Below, one piece after another: positions 20,356-29,730 of a DNA stretch of 64,000 nt (within the stretch, counting starts at the first letter, position 1; every line of letters starts with the position of its first letter). Source of the stretch: Vibrio ulleungensis (GTDB lineage: Bacteria > Pseudomonadota > Gammaproteobacteria > Enterobacterales > Vibrionaceae); the NCBI RefSeq assembly GCF_016900875.1, contig NZ_JAFEUM010000005.1, forward strand, positions 62,001 to 126,000, read 5' to 3'. A program made the position numbers and the translations under genes. The notes beneath the pieces were generated by a model that saw nothing but the letters and a program-made list of their open reading frames with translations, made no database searches and had not been told where the DNA came from.

Positions 20356-20819
20356 TTGATTTACTGCTCGGTTTAGCTAACGATATGCTATTTGCCGCGA
20401 TCCCTGCAATTGGCTTTGCATTGGTATTTAATGTTCCTCAAAATGCCCTCAAATACTGTGCGATAGGCGGTGCGCTAGGCCACGGTAGTCGCTTTCTGAT
20501 GATGCATTATGGCGTCCCTATTGAGTGGGCGACGTTCTTTGCCGCAACATTAGTGGGCCTTGTCGGCGTAAAATGGTCTCACCGATTTTTGGCGCACCCA
20601 AAAGTTTTTACCGTAGCCGCGTTGATTCCGATGGTCCCTGGGGTGTTTGCGTTTAAAGCGATGATCGCTCTGGTAGAAATTAATCATCTTGGCTATACCC
20701 CTGAATTGCTTTCAAGTTGCTTAGAAAACTTCTTAAAAGCGATGTTTATTATTACTGGGTTAGCGGTTGGCCTTGCAGTACCTGGACTGCTATTCTACCG
20801 CCGAAAACCGATTGTCTGA
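20352..20819 (+). CDS. yjjB: YjjB-like DUF3815 membrane protein
   Basis: Small half of the split ThrE-type exporter, 155 residues and almost entirely membrane-embedded. It has four to five helices, with the pattern AALIPMVPGVFAFKAMIALV repeating the prolines-and-glycine signature of the larger half. A longer frame opens at 20301 inside yjjP, but ATG 20352 overlapping the yjjP stop is the natural start. folA follows 12 bases later on the same strand. Confidence 0.9.
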   Translation: MIDLLLGLANDMLFAAIPAIGFALVFNVPQNALKYCAIGGALGHGSRFLMMHYGVPIEWATFFAATLVGLVGVKWSHRFLAHPKVFTVAALIPMVPGVFAFKAMIALVEINHLGYTPELLSSCLENFLKAMFIITGLAVGLAVPGLLFYRRKPIV

Positions 20820-20831
20820 TCAAGGATTAAT

Positions 20832-21317
20832 ATGAAAATTAGTATGATTGCCGCAATGGCCAACGACCGAGTTATTGGTAAGGACAATCAAATGCCGTGG
20901 CATCTACCTGCTGACTTTGCTTGGTTTAAGCGAAGTACTATGGGGAAACCCATTATTATGGGGCGCAAAACTTTCGAATCGATTGGTCGACCACTGCCTG
21001 GGCGTAAAAACATTGTGATTTCTCGCGACGCTACGCGACAGATTGATGGCGTACAGTTGTGCAGCTCAATAGAAGACGCGATTAAAGCCGCAGGCAACGT
21101 AGAAGAAGTGATGATCATTGGCGGTGGTAGCATATATGAGCGCTGCTTACCTTTAGCGGATACTCTGTACCTTACATTCATTAATGCTAATATTGATGGT
21201 GACACTTGTTTTCCTGACTGGGGAAAGTTGTGGTCAAAAACATACAGTGAGCATTACCAGGTAGATGATAGAAATGCTTACGATATGGAATTTGTTGTTC
21301 TAGAAAAGTCGGAGTAA
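20832..21317 (+). CDS. folA: Dihydrofolate reductase
   Basis: NADPH-dependent reduction of dihydrofolate to tetrahydrofolate; target of trimethoprim. 161 residues, close to the 159 of E. coli. The start MKISMIAAMANDRVIGKDN, the M20-loop segment MPWHLPADFAWFK with the catalytic acidic residue, GRKTFESIGRPLPGR and IIGGGSIYE are all present. This is the chromosomal type, not a plasmid dfr. It follows yjjB closely and may be co-transcribed with it. Confidence 0.97.
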   Translation: MKISMIAAMANDRVIGKDNQMPWHLPADFAWFKRSTMGKPIIMGRKTFESIGRPLPGRKNIVISRDATRQIDGVQLCSSIEDAIKAAGNVEEVMIIGGGSIYERCLPLADTLYLTFINANIDGDTCFPDWGKLWSKTYSEHYQVDDRNAYDMEFVVLEKSE

Positions 21318-21323
21318 TAACCA

Positions 21324-22253
21324 GTGGCGAAAGATCGGTTTGATAACTTAGACCTTAACCTGCTCAAGGTGTTTCAAACTCTCATGCAGGAAAGAAACAT
21401 GCGTAAGGCTTCAGCGCTATTGCATGTATCTCAACCTGCAATCAGCCAATCATTGCAAAAGCTACGGTTTCATTTTGCTGATGACTTGTTTGTAAAGGTG
21501 ACGCATGGGCTTGAGCCTACCCACTTTGCATTAGAATTATCGGCATCGATTACTCCTTACTTTGACGCGCTAAAGAGCGCTGTAAACAGTCATCAGCAAT
21601 TTGACCCAAGTAAAATTGACCATCCAATTCGAATTGCACTGGTGGCTACCGTGCAAACGCTTCTTGCAGGCCCACTGTTTAGGATAGTGCGAGAGCAAGC
21701 ACCCAATGCAACCTTAGAGCTTCTACCATGGGCATCTCAGACCTTTGAAGAAATTCAGTATGGGAGGACACTGTTTGGAGTGACCGTCGATAAAGAGGCT
21801 CCAAAAGAGCTATGCGATAACTTTCTAATGCCATTAACAGGCCGCTTTATCGTTAGAAAAGATCACCCGATTAACGAAGCAATCGTTAAGCCTGAAAGGT
21901 TTGAAGGCGTTGAGTTAGCTGCTTTTGTTACGCCAGGATGGAATGACCATTTTAGCTATGCGCAAGAAGTCCTAAAAGGTTTTGGTGTTAATACTAATGT
22001 CAGCTTTCGCTCAGAAGTGTTAGACACGGTGATAGAGGTTGTTAGCCAAAGCGATCTCATATTTGCGCATTCTACAATGTTCCCAATCGAGCGTTACCCG
22101 AACCTTAGGTTCATCGATCTCGATATTCCAATTAGGCAAAAGCAACTAGATATTCATAGCTATCACCACATAAAGGATCGCAATAATCCAATTATCAACT
22201 GGTTAAACTCGGTAATTTTAGAGGTGCTTAAGCAGCAGTCTGATAAGCATTGA
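21324..22253 (+). CDS. LysR-type transcriptional regulator, unassigned
   Basis: 309 residues. The N-terminal helix-turn-helix is LLKVFQTLMQERNMRKASALLHVSQPAIS (given here as residues 13-41), and the rest is the LysR effector domain. The start is GTG 21324, after GGAG at 21311-21314, and is only 6 bases past folA. The N-terminus (DNLDLNLLKVFQTLMQERN) resembles the LeuO/NodD-like branch, but it is not LeuO, which is encoded separately in this window. The outer-membrane protein gene 120 bases downstream is the nearest candidate target. Target and effector are unknown. Confidence 0.87.
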   Translation: MAKDRFDNLDLNLLKVFQTLMQERNMRKASALLHVSQPAISQSLQKLRFHFADDLFVKVTHGLEPTHFALELSASITPYFDALKSAVNSHQQFDPSKIDHPIRIALVATVQTLLAGPLFRIVREQAPNATLELLPWASQTFEEIQYGRTLFGVTVDKEAPKELCDNFLMPLTGRFIVRKDHPINEAIVKPERFEGVELAAFVTPGWNDHFSYAQEVLKGFGVNTNVSFRSEVLDTVIEVVSQSDLIFAHSTMFPIERYPNLRFIDLDIPIRQKQLDIHSYHHIKDRNNPIINWLNSVILEVLKQQSDKH

Positions 22254-22373
22254 TTATTTCGCTGATAACTTAATTTAATTTCTACTTATTAAATTTGCGC
22301 TTTATAGTCGCTGTGTGTCAGGGACGACGTTTTTTTATCAAGGATGACCTCTTAATATTAATAGAGTATTCCA

Positions 22374-22910
22374 ATGAAAAAATGTCTTCCCGTGCTAATT
22401 GCCACTTTTTCGGCTGCAGTCTCCCTTCCCACTCTTGCTAACCCTGCTAATGTTGAGGGGCACCGAATAGGTGCTGGCTTCTCAAAAACCAAAGATGTAA
22501 CGGCTGGCTTTGATCTGGGATTAGGGGGCGGATTAAAGCTAGAGTACGGTTATGAGCTTAACCATATTTTTGGTTTTAATGTGTCTTATCAAGGCTTTGG
22601 TGAGTCTTGGGGAGATGCTAATGTCGATGGTTCTGTATTTAAGGCTGACACGGATATAGGTTACGCTTTTGACCTTCAAGAATTCTCTATAAAGCCTTAC
22701 GTGGCACTGGGTCTGGCGCAGGTTAACGAGAAATTTTCAATCGATGGGATTCCAGGTTCTGGCGACTTGAGCGACACGTCATTTCTATTTGGTTTTGGTG
22801 CGCGCGCAACCTTTATGCACAACTTTTATGCCGATATGCGCTTTGACTACTTGATGACTGAGTACAGTGATCTGGACCAGTTTTCTATGAGCTTTGGCTA
22901 CAAATTCTAA
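22374..22910 (+). CDS. Small outer-membrane beta-barrel protein (OmpX/OmpA-like barrel)
   Basis: 178 residues with a signal peptide (CLPVLIATFSAAVSLPTLA, cleavage before NPANVEG). The mature part of about 155 residues has alternating strands rich in glycine and aromatics (GLKLEYGYELNHIFGFNVSY, YVALGLAQV, FGFGARATF). It ends in phenylalanine (MSFGYKF), the signal for outer-membrane insertion, and has no periplasmic OmpA domain. This size fits an 8-stranded barrel. It is preceded by a LysR gene and is convergent with apaH. Function unknown. Confidence 0.85.
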   Translation: MKKCLPVLIATFSAAVSLPTLANPANVEGHRIGAGFSKTKDVTAGFDLGLGGGLKLEYGYELNHIFGFNVSYQGFGESWGDANVDGSVFKADTDIGYAFDLQEFSIKPYVALGLAQVNEKFSIDGIPGSGDLSDTSFLFGFGARATFMHNFYADMRFDYLMTEYSDLDQFSMSFGYKF

Positions 22911-22934
22911 TTGCTTGAGTTTTAGTTCTAGCAA

Positions 22935-23738
22935 TTACAGCGCTGCTTGAACAAAGTAGCGCTGATCTTCCCAACGGATCATCGTCAGTGATCCACCCCA
23001 GACACAGCCAGTGTCCAGCCCAATCACATTACTATTTTGATAGCCTTCGAGAGCAGCCCAATGCCCGAATAGCACGGTTTTACTTAGCTTTACGCGGTCA
23101 GGCCATTCAAACCAAGGGACTAAATTGGGGTCAGAGACCTCCGAGGGAGGCTGCTTGCACGCCATATCAAGCCCACCATTAGCGTAACAATAGCGCATTC
23201 GAGTAAACGCATTAATAATGTAGCGCAGTTTTGCATAACCCGTTAGCGTACAGTCCCATAGCTCGGGTTGATTGTCGTACATCTCTTTAAGCAGTGTCAC
23301 CCAGTGAGAGCCACTCAATGCCTCTTGAACATAAAGTGCATTCGCTCTAGCGGTATCTAAATCCCAAAGAGGAGAAATCCCAGCATGACAAACCACAAAC
23401 TCTGCATGCTCTTGCATCAAAGGTTGCTGTCTTAGCCAGTCTAGAAGTTCATCGCGATCAGGGGCTTCAAGTATGGGTCTAGTGCGGTCTTTGTCTTTAA
23501 TACGGTGAATACCATTGGCAACCGCGAGCAGATGAAGATCGTGATTGCCTAGCACCACTTTTAGCGACTTGCCTAATGATCTGGCAAATCGCAACACCTC
23601 AAGTGAATCTGGGCCACGGGCGACCAAGTCTCCAGCAATCCACAGTGTATCGAGTTTTGCATTAAACTGAGCTTGCTCCAACAGCATCTGCAGCTCGCGA
23701 AAACACCCTTGTGGGTCACCTACAATATAGTTAGCCAC
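22935..23738 (-). CDS. apaH: Diadenosine tetraphosphatase ApaH
   Basis: Symmetrically cleaves Ap4A to two ADP; in bacteria it also acts on Np4-capped RNA. 267 residues. Metallophosphatase motifs are YIVGDPQGCFRE (D and D/H-type metal ligands; family usually GDxHG, here GDPQG), LWIAGDLVARGPDS, LGNHDLHLL and VCHAGISPLW. It is the last gene of the lptD-surA-pdxA-rsmA-apaG-apaH unit, 2 bases after apaG. Confidence 0.96.
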   Translation of the reverse strand: MANYIVGDPQGCFRELQMLLEQAQFNAKLDTLWIAGDLVARGPDSLEVLRFARSLGKSLKVVLGNHDLHLLAVANGIHRIKDKDRTRPILEAPDRDELLDWLRQQPLMQEHAEFVVCHAGISPLWDLDTARANALYVQEALSGSHWVTLLKEMYDNQPELWDCTLTGYAKLRYIINAFTRMRYCYANGGLDMACKQPPSEVSDPNLVPWFEWPDRVKLSKTVLFGHWAALEGYQNSNVIGLDTGCVWGGSLTMIRWEDQRYFVQAAL

Positions 23739-23740
23739 AG

Positions 23741-24115
23741 TTAATTGATGATATTTGGAATGGCAAGAGTAAAAGGGTCAATGTTGGTAGCGAACTCTTG
23801 TTGGTGAGAGTCCAGCATGATGTAGCTCCCTTGCATTGTCCCCATTGGCGTTTCAATGGCAGTGCCACTGGTATAGGTGTATTCGTCATTGGCAGGAATG
23901 ATAGGCTGCTCGCCGACAACACCTTCACCTTCTACCGATATTTGCTTGCCGTTTGCATCGGTGATCAGCCAGCGGCGGCTGATCAACTGTACGGTTTCGG
24001 TGCTTAAATTTTTAATTGTGATGACATAAGCAAACACATAGCGCTTTTGCTCAGGATTGGACTGACTTTCAATATACTTAGTCAGTACTTGGCACTTTAT
24101 GCAAGGGTCACTCAT
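23741..24115 (-). CDS. apaG: ApaG protein (CorD)
   Basis: Small beta-sandwich protein of about 124 residues, of poorly defined function, historically tied to cobalt and magnesium resistance. The core [22 protein letters not shown] and [18 protein letters not shown] is highly conserved in the family. Three starts are possible: GTG 24121, ATG 24118 and ATG 24115. The GGAG ribosome site is best spaced for 24115. It lies between rsmA (21 bases upstream) and apaH (2 bases downstream). Confidence 0.95.
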   Translation of the reverse strand: MSDPCIKCQVLTKYIESQSNPEQKRYVFAYVITIKNLSTETVQLISRRWLITDANGKQISVEGEGVVGEQPIIPANDEYTYTSGTAIETPMGTMQGSYIMLDSHQQEFATNIDPFTLAIPNIIN

Positions 24116-24136
24116 CATCACTCCATTAAGGTAGTA

Positions 24137-24946
24137 TTAAGCCGTGTGGTTGGCATCCAGATAATTCGCCATTGCCACAAACTGTTCTAGAGTAAGGTTT
24201 TCAGGTCGCATACTTGGGTTAACTCCAAGCGCTTCCAGTTGCTCTTTATCTAACAGTGCTTTGTAGCAGTTGCGAACGGTTTTGCGACGTTGATTAAAAC
24301 CTTCACGACACACGCGGTCCAACCATTTAAGGCTGTTTGCTTTATGCGGCAAGACTTCATATGGCACGAGGCGAACAACCGCTGAATCGACTTTTGGTGG
24401 TGGAACAAAAGATTCTGGTGGTACTTCCAGCACCGGCACAACTTTACAATAGTACTGAGCCATAACCGTTAAGCGGCCATAGGCCTTGGTTCCAGGACCT
24501 GCGGCAAGACGATTAACAACTTCTTTTTGTAGCATGAAGTGCATGTCTTGGATGTCTTTGTGGAACTCAAACAAGTGAAACATCAAGGGTGTAGAGATGT
24601 TGTATGGCAGGTTACCAAAGATGCGCAACTTATTGTCAGGCTTAACGAGCTGAGTAAAGTCAAAACGCATTGCATCGCCTTCGTGGATAGTCAGCTTTTC
24701 AGCTAAATCCGGATGGTTGCGTAAGCGCTCTGCCAAATCTCGGTCTAGCTCAATTACCGTTAGTTTGTCGACTTCTTTGCCAACAGGTTCGGTGATCGCG
24801 CCAAGACCTGGGCCAATTTCAACCAAGTTTTGGCCTGGAAGAGGGTTAATCGATGACACAATGCCATCGATAATGTATGGATCATTTAGGAAGTTTTGGC
24901 CAAAACGTTTTCTGGCTTTGTGTCCTTGGTGGACGTCATTTCTCAT
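24137..24946 (-). CDS. rsmA: 16S rRNA dimethyladenosine transferase RsmA (KsgA)
   Basis: Dimethylates two adjacent adenosines near the 3' end of 16S rRNA as a checkpoint in 30S assembly. 269 residues. It begins with the family motif [12 protein letters not shown]. The SAM site is [15 protein letters not shown], and the catalytic motif is [10 protein letters not shown]. The C-terminal domain carries NQRRKTVRN. Its first four bases overlap the end of pdxA. Confidence 0.97.
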   Translation of the reverse strand: MRNDVHQGHKARKRFGQNFLNDPYIIDGIVSSINPLPGQNLVEIGPGLGAITEPVGKEVDKLTVIELDRDLAERLRNHPDLAEKLTIHEGDAMRFDFTQLVKPDNKLRIFGNLPYNISTPLMFHLFEFHKDIQDMHFMLQKEVVNRLAAGPGTKAYGRLTVMAQYYCKVVPVLEVPPESFVPPPKVDSAVVRLVPYEVLPHKANSLKWLDRVCREGFNQRRKTVRNCYKALLDKEQLEALGVNPSMRPENLTLEQFVAMANYLDANHTA

Positions 24947-25929
24947 TGTTTGTTCTCTACTAATTCTATTGCGTGAGCAAGCGCAGTGCGTAAACTTCCT
25001 GTATCGGCAAGCCCAGTACCAGCCAAATCAAGCGCAGTGCCATGATCAACTGATGTACGAATAAACGGAAGGCCTAGCGTTATATTGATAGACTCTCCAA
25101 ATCCTTTAAATTTTAGCACGGGAAGGACCTGATCGTGATACATACCTAACACGGCATCGGCATCTTCTAGATATTTTTGGTTGAAAATGGTGTCAGCAGG
25201 CAATGGTCCCACAATATCCATCCCTTGTTCACGTAAACGGTTTAGGGTTGGTGTTATGACTTCAATTTCTTCTCTTCCCAAATGCCCATCTTCTCCCGCA
25301 TGTGGATTTAGGCCACACACATAGATCTTTGGGCGTTCAATGGCAAACTTAGACACTAAATCGGCATGTAAGATTTCCACAATGCTGGTTAGTCGTTCTG
25401 ACGTTACCGCCTTTGAGACGTAAGCCAGTGGAATGTGCGTTGTAACCAGCGCAACTCGTAAACCTTCTGTTGCCAGCATCATAACCACGAGAGGAGTCTG
25501 AGATTTTTCTGCGAAAAATTCAGTGTGACCACTAAATGCCACACCTGCGCGATTGATCACACCTTTGTGGACTGGACCTGTAACCAAAGCATCAAATTCA
25601 CCGCTAAGGTTGCCCATTGCGGCCCGCTCGAGCGTTTTCAGCACATAATGCCCATTTGCTTCATCCAAACTGCCTGCAACACAAGGTGAAGACATCGCGA
25701 TGTGGTCAACGGTTAATTCACCTGCTTGGGTCGGTGTTTTTGGCGCTGTGGCGTCATACTCTTTGAGCGTAACCTCAATACCCAATGCGTCTGCACGTTG
25801 CTTTAGCAGCTCTTGATCTGCACAGACAACAAGCTGATGTGGCCAGCTTTGAGTAGACAGTGCTAGTACTAAGTCTGGGCCTATTCCTGCAGGTTCTCCT
25901 GGGGTGATTACGATACGCTTAGTTGACAA
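24943..25929 (-). CDS. pdxA: 4-hydroxythreonine-4-phosphate dehydrogenase PdxA
   Basis: NAD-dependent step of the DXP-type pyridoxal phosphate pathway. Motifs are [17 protein letters not shown] at the N-terminus, the metal ligands in GHTEFFAE and [11 protein letters not shown], and [16 protein letters not shown]. The start is debatable. TTG 25929 is preceded by GAGGAG and gives 328 residues beginning [11 protein letters not shown], very close to E. coli PdxA. ATG 25944 would add five residues but lacks a good ribosome site. Either start lies inside the 3' end of surA, so the genes overlap by 11 to 26 bases. Confidence 0.94.
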   Translation of the reverse strand: MSTKRIVITPGEPAGIGPDLVLALSTQSWPHQLVVCADQELLKQRADALGIEVTLKEYDATAPKTPTQAGELTVDHIAMSSPCVAGSLDEANGHYVLKTLERAAMGNLSGEFDALVTGPVHKGVINRAGVAFSGHTEFFAEKSQTPLVVMMLATEGLRVALVTTHIPLAYVSKAVTSERLTSIVEILHADLVSKFAIERPKIYVCGLNPHAGEDGHLGREEIEVITPTLNRLREQGMDIVGPLPADTIFNQKYLEDADAVLGMYHDQVLPVLKFKGFGESINITLGLPFIRTSVDHGTALDLAGTGLADTGSLRTALAHAIELVENKQ

Positions 25930-27223
25930 CGTCGAGCTCCTCATCGGTTTCGATAAATTCGACATAGGCGCTGGCACGAAGCTCTTGCAACCAGGTACTG
26001 ACTTCTTCATTGAACTTACGGTTAAACAGTATTCGATAAGCGCGATTACTTAGCGCAGAGTCCGTTCTATCGACTTCACGGCGATCGAGTACTTCGACAA
26101 TATGCCAGCCATGGACCGTTTTAAATGGGTCACTAATCAAGCCAATAGGTAAGGTTTCTACCTGGTGTTTAAACTCAGGGACGTACAAATCGGGTGTTTG
26201 ATAACCTAACTCGCCATCGCGCGATGCAGAGCCTGGGTCTGCTGAAAACTGTTGTGCCAGATCGGCAAACGTTGCTTCGCCACTGTTTATTTGACGAATG
26301 TAGTTCTCCAATTGTTGCTTGGCACCTTCGTCACTAAGTATTACTGACGTTTTGATCAATATGTGTCTAGCATTGACCTCTGTAACGGCAACGGTTTCGA
26401 GACCTTTGACGTCTTTGATTTTAAGAATATGGAATCCCGCCCCACTTCTAAATGGACCGATAATGGCAGACTTACCTTGCGTCGTAATTTGGTCGGCAAA
26501 TATGGTCGGCATTTCTTCTTTTCGTAGCCAACCCCAGTCACCACCTTCCAAGGCTTTAGGTCCTTTTGAGTAAGTAAGTGCTAACTTTGAAAAGTCCTCG
26601 TCATCGTCAAGCATCTGCTTAATTTCTTGCGCCTGAGCTTCAACTTCTTCTTTCGATTGACTGCTGTTGAATCTTAATTGGATATGCCCAATGCGATACT
26701 CGACACTCTTATTGGTCTCTTCAGACAATAGTTTGCTAAGGTTTTCTACCTCTGCTGGCAATATGCTGATTCGACGACGAACCAGTGCATTACGCGCTTC
26801 AGAGGCGGCGACTTCATCACGGATCTGTTCGCGGTACTCTGCATAGGATAACCCTTGGTCAGCAACGCTTTGCTGCAGTTCAAGTAGTGTTTGATCGTTA
26901 TTTCGAGCAATGGTCGAGATTGCTTCATCAAGTCGTTGATCGTTAATTCGTACACCTATGCGCTCTGCCTCTTGTGCCTGCAGCGTATCTAGGATCAATT
27001 TATCGAGCACTTGATCTTTCAGTACCTCTTCGTCGGGTAGTGCTTGTCCTTTTTGAGCCGCACCCATACGGACTGATTTTAGTGATGCATCAATATCACT
27101 TTGTAGGATGACGCCATCATTGACGATGACGGCAACACGATCTAGCTCTTGCGGTGCAGCAATACTGTGTGAACTCAGCAGCACAGTAAGTGATACCGCA
27201 AGCAGCCGTTTAATACTCATCAT
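25919..27223 (-). CDS. surA: Periplasmic chaperone / peptidyl-prolyl isomerase SurA
   Basis: Escorts unfolded outer-membrane proteins through the periplasm. About 434 residues from ATG 27223 (a TTG is in frame 12 bases upstream, and a second ATG 3 bases downstream). The signal peptide is [19 protein letters not shown], cleaved before APQELDRV. The N-terminal chaperone domain holds [11 protein letters not shown], and two parvulin domains follow: the first around AEVEN to [14 protein letters not shown], the second with [10 protein letters not shown] to [14 protein letters not shown]. It lies 18 bases downstream of lptD, one of its own clients. Confidence 0.95.
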   Translation of the reverse strand: MMSIKRLLAVSLTVLLSSHSIAAPQELDRVAVIVNDGVILQSDIDASLKSVRMGAAQKGQALPDEEVLKDQVLDKLILDTLQAQEAERIGVRINDQRLDEAISTIARNNDQTLLELQQSVADQGLSYAEYREQIRDEVAASEARNALVRRRISILPAEVENLSKLLSEETNKSVEYRIGHIQLRFNSSQSKEEVEAQAQEIKQMLDDDEDFSKLALTYSKGPKALEGGDWGWLRKEEMPTIFADQITTQGKSAIIGPFRSGAGFHILKIKDVKGLETVAVTEVNARHILIKTSVILSDEGAKQQLENYIRQINSGEATFADLAQQFSADPGSASRDGELGYQTPDLYVPEFKHQVETLPIGLISDPFKTVHGWHIVEVLDRREVDRTDSALSNRAYRILFNRKFNEEVSTWLQELRASAYVEFIETDEELDVVN

Positions 27224-27241
27224 TACATTGTCCAAAATATG

Positions 27242-29575
27242 TTAGTTATCTAATCTAAATGGTCGGCCATAACCCAGAGCACCACTGTTAGAGCCTGTGT
27301 CTGAGCCTAATGCCTGTCCAAACCCGACAATACCAAAGTTGATACCCAGGTTTTGTTCATACTCAGGTTCGCTGTTGTCGACACCGAGGTTTTCGTAAGA
27401 GCGGATTAAGTCGGAATAAGTGAAACCAATATACCAACAATCCGAGTTGTACCGTAAACTGGCAACCAACTCCAGTGGAATACTTTCTGTGGTGTCGTAG
27501 TAGTACTGTACGTTGGCTTGCCAGTTGCGATTAATGGAATAACCAGTAACTAGACCGAGCTGAGAGATACCGTCATTGGTGATGTTTTCGGTATCAAAAT
27601 CTACGGTGCTGTCGATGTAGTCTTTTGTGACGTATCGGTAGTTACCTTGGATATACCCTCGGCCGTGTCTGTACTCTAGACTGCTATTTGCCGTCGCAAG
27701 TTCCCCTTGGTCAACAGAATAATAGAGGCCACCGTGGTAATAAAGGTAATCGTTAAAGTTAAAGTCACCTTCCATTGCCCAAGCCAATTGATCGTCGTTA
27801 GGGGTGTCATATCGATCGTCTAGGTGGATTATTTGCCCGAATGATAAACTGGCTCGTTCTCGATACTCATCGTCGTAGAATCGCGTAGAGGCGCCATAAC
27901 TGATTTGGTTTGCAGCGACAATATCATCGACGCCACTTTTCTTACGCGGCCTGAACAGACTGTAGTAGTCGCCTTGCAATGTAGTTGTATCGTAATTGCC
28001 ATAGATTCCAGATTGGTCAACTTTACCAACGTATAAGTATTGCACTGTGGGTTCGAGCGTTTGTGTATACCCGCCAAATAACGAGGTATCACGCTCTAGT
28101 ATTAGTGTACCGATCGAGCGAAATTGAGGGACAAATCTGACGACTTCCTCTTCTAAATCGTCTACTCCAACATAGTTTTCAATGTCTTGGTTGTAGTAGG
28201 TTCCTAGTAGTCGAGCTTCTGTTATCGCCGATCCCCAAGTGGTTACGATAGGGATTGTAGCGCCTGGCTCTATGTGTACTCGAGTCGCGCCTTCTGGTTG
28301 AACGTCGGTGGTGCCGTCCGTTTGAAAACGCGTGACGTGTGAAATGACGTCTAAGTCCAGATATTTGTATACCTGTGGTAAGTAGTAGTTGGCTTCTAAC
28401 TGCGGCAGCATTTCATAGGGAAGGCCATCTTCAGCGTTTGGCTCATACAATAGTTGGAAGCTACGAACTCTTAATGTGGTATCCCAGTTTTGGTTACGGT
28501 AAGAGGTATAGGCATCTTGAAGCAGTTGGCCGTCTTCACGTTCACCGATGTTAGAGTCGATGTCGCGGAAAAAGTAGATGTCGCTTACTTGGCCGTAATC
28601 GATGCCAAATTTCCAGTTATTATTGTATATACCGTTGTGCTGCAAGCCCACACCCCAGCGGTCACCAAGGTCTTCGTACAGTTTGTCTTCACCTAACCAC
28701 TGAAAGTCGACTTGAGACTGCCCGAAGTCGGTGAGTAAGCGAAATTGGTTATCAAGTTGCAACCCACGGTTTTGCATGTACTTGATGTTGGTTTCGAGAT
28801 CGTAATTTGGTGCAATGTTCCAATAAAATGGGATTTCAGCTTCAAAACCGTCTCGAGAACCGAAGGCTACTGAGGGGTAGAGAAAACCCGTTTTTCGCTC
28901 ATCCCCTGTAGGAATTGTCATATATGGCATCCAAAAAACAGGGACTTCTTGGATCTCAAAGCGTGGGTTATGCAACGTGGCTGTTTGCTTATCTTGATCA
29001 ATCTCGATAGAGCTTGCCTTAAACTGCCATGATTTATCGTCTTCGGGGCAAGAGGTAATTGTACCGTCTTCTAATTCGTAATAGTTTTTGCCTTCAGAAT
29101 AGATAAGTTTGGCGGTGCCACGGCCTTGCTCACACAACATTTCGTAGTCGGCATTTTCAATGGAACTGTTGTTGGTATCGAGATCCGTTGTGACACGAGT
29201 CGCGTCGGTCTTGATTTGGCCATCGGTCAGAAAAACGTTGCCTTCCGCAACAGCGATATTATCGGTTTCGTGGAAGGTAACGGTATCGGCCTTTAAAACT
29301 TTGACGCCCTGCGTAACAACGACATCACCTTCATAGCGAGCTTTATCACCGCGCTGTCCAGCTAATGAGTCTGCCTCAACATAGGTGGTTTGAGACTCAA
29401 TGTCTTGATTTTCATCACTGTTGACCAAACATTGATCAAAGTTATCACCGAGAGCATGACTGCCATCAGTTGTGGTATTCTTGGTTGTGTCAGACTCTGC
29501 AGCCACAAAATTTGGCAACGCGCACAGTATGGCAAAGAGTAGGGTGCCAACTTTTGTGCGGGAATCATTATGCAT
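27242..29575 (-). CDS. lptD: LPS-assembly outer-membrane protein LptD
   Basis: Inserts lipopolysaccharide into the outer leaflet together with LptE. 777 residues. The signal peptide (VGTLLFAILCALPNFVAAE) is followed by the OstA-type beta-jellyroll (ARYEGDVVVTQGVKVLKADT, about residues 75-190) and a large barrel. Cysteines in FDQCLVN, EMLCEQG, TSCPEDD and SDCWYIGF can supply the inter-domain disulfides needed for maturation. The last residue is asparagine rather than the aromatic usual in barrels, with the strand ending in GYGRPFRLDN. It heads the operon, and a sigma-E-like promoter lies upstream. Confidence 0.96.
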   Translation of the reverse strand: MHNDSRTKVGTLLFAILCALPNFVAAESDTTKNTTTDGSHALGDNFDQCLVNSDENQDIESQTTYVEADSLAGQRGDKARYEGDVVVTQGVKVLKADTVTFHETDNIAVAEGNVFLTDGQIKTDATRVTTDLDTNNSSIENADYEMLCEQGRGTAKLIYSEGKNYYELEDGTITSCPEDDKSWQFKASSIEIDQDKQTATLHNPRFEIQEVPVFWMPYMTIPTGDERKTGFLYPSVAFGSRDGFEAEIPFYWNIAPNYDLETNIKYMQNRGLQLDNQFRLLTDFGQSQVDFQWLGEDKLYEDLGDRWGVGLQHNGIYNNNWKFGIDYGQVSDIYFFRDIDSNIGEREDGQLLQDAYTSYRNQNWDTTLRVRSFQLLYEPNAEDGLPYEMLPQLEANYYLPQVYKYLDLDVISHVTRFQTDGTTDVQPEGATRVHIEPGATIPIVTTWGSAITEARLLGTYYNQDIENYVGVDDLEEEVVRFVPQFRSIGTLILERDTSLFGGYTQTLEPTVQYLYVGKVDQSGIYGNYDTTTLQGDYYSLFRPRKKSGVDDIVAANQISYGASTRFYDDEYRERASLSFGQIIHLDDRYDTPNDDQLAWAMEGDFNFNDYLYYHGGLYYSVDQGELATANSSLEYRHGRGYIQGNYRYVTKDYIDSTVDFDTENITNDGISQLGLVTGYSINRNWQANVQYYYDTTESIPLELVASLRYNSDCWYIGFTYSDLIRSYENLGVDNSEPEYEQNLGINFGIVGFGQALGSDTGSNSGALGYGRPFRLDN

Positions 29576-29622
29576 TGAGTAGTACTATCCTATGTAACTA
29601 GATTTTCGGTCCGTTAGAATGG

Positions 29623-29649
29623 TTGACCGAGTCCTTGAGGAAATGTTCC
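29623..29649 (-). promoter_or_regulatory. Candidate sigma-E (RpoE) promoter for lptD
   Basis: On the minus strand GGAACAT (29643-29649) and GTCAA (29623-29627) are separated by 15 bases. This is close to the RpoE consensus GGAACTT-N15/16-GTCNAA. It lies about 50 bases upstream of the lptD start. In E. coli lptD and surA are known members of the envelope-stress regulon, which supports the call. Confidence 0.55.
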
Positions 29650-29730
29650 TTATAATAATGGAATTTGTGTCATCAAGCGAATTTTGATGCGGAGTTCTAT
29701 AGATAAATTAGTCGATTGAGAGCAAATAGC

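Noticed and set aside
22254..22373. LysR operator before the outer-membrane gene
   Set aside because: AATTT/AAATT with 9-base spacing is seen, but such AT-rich symmetry is expected by chance here.
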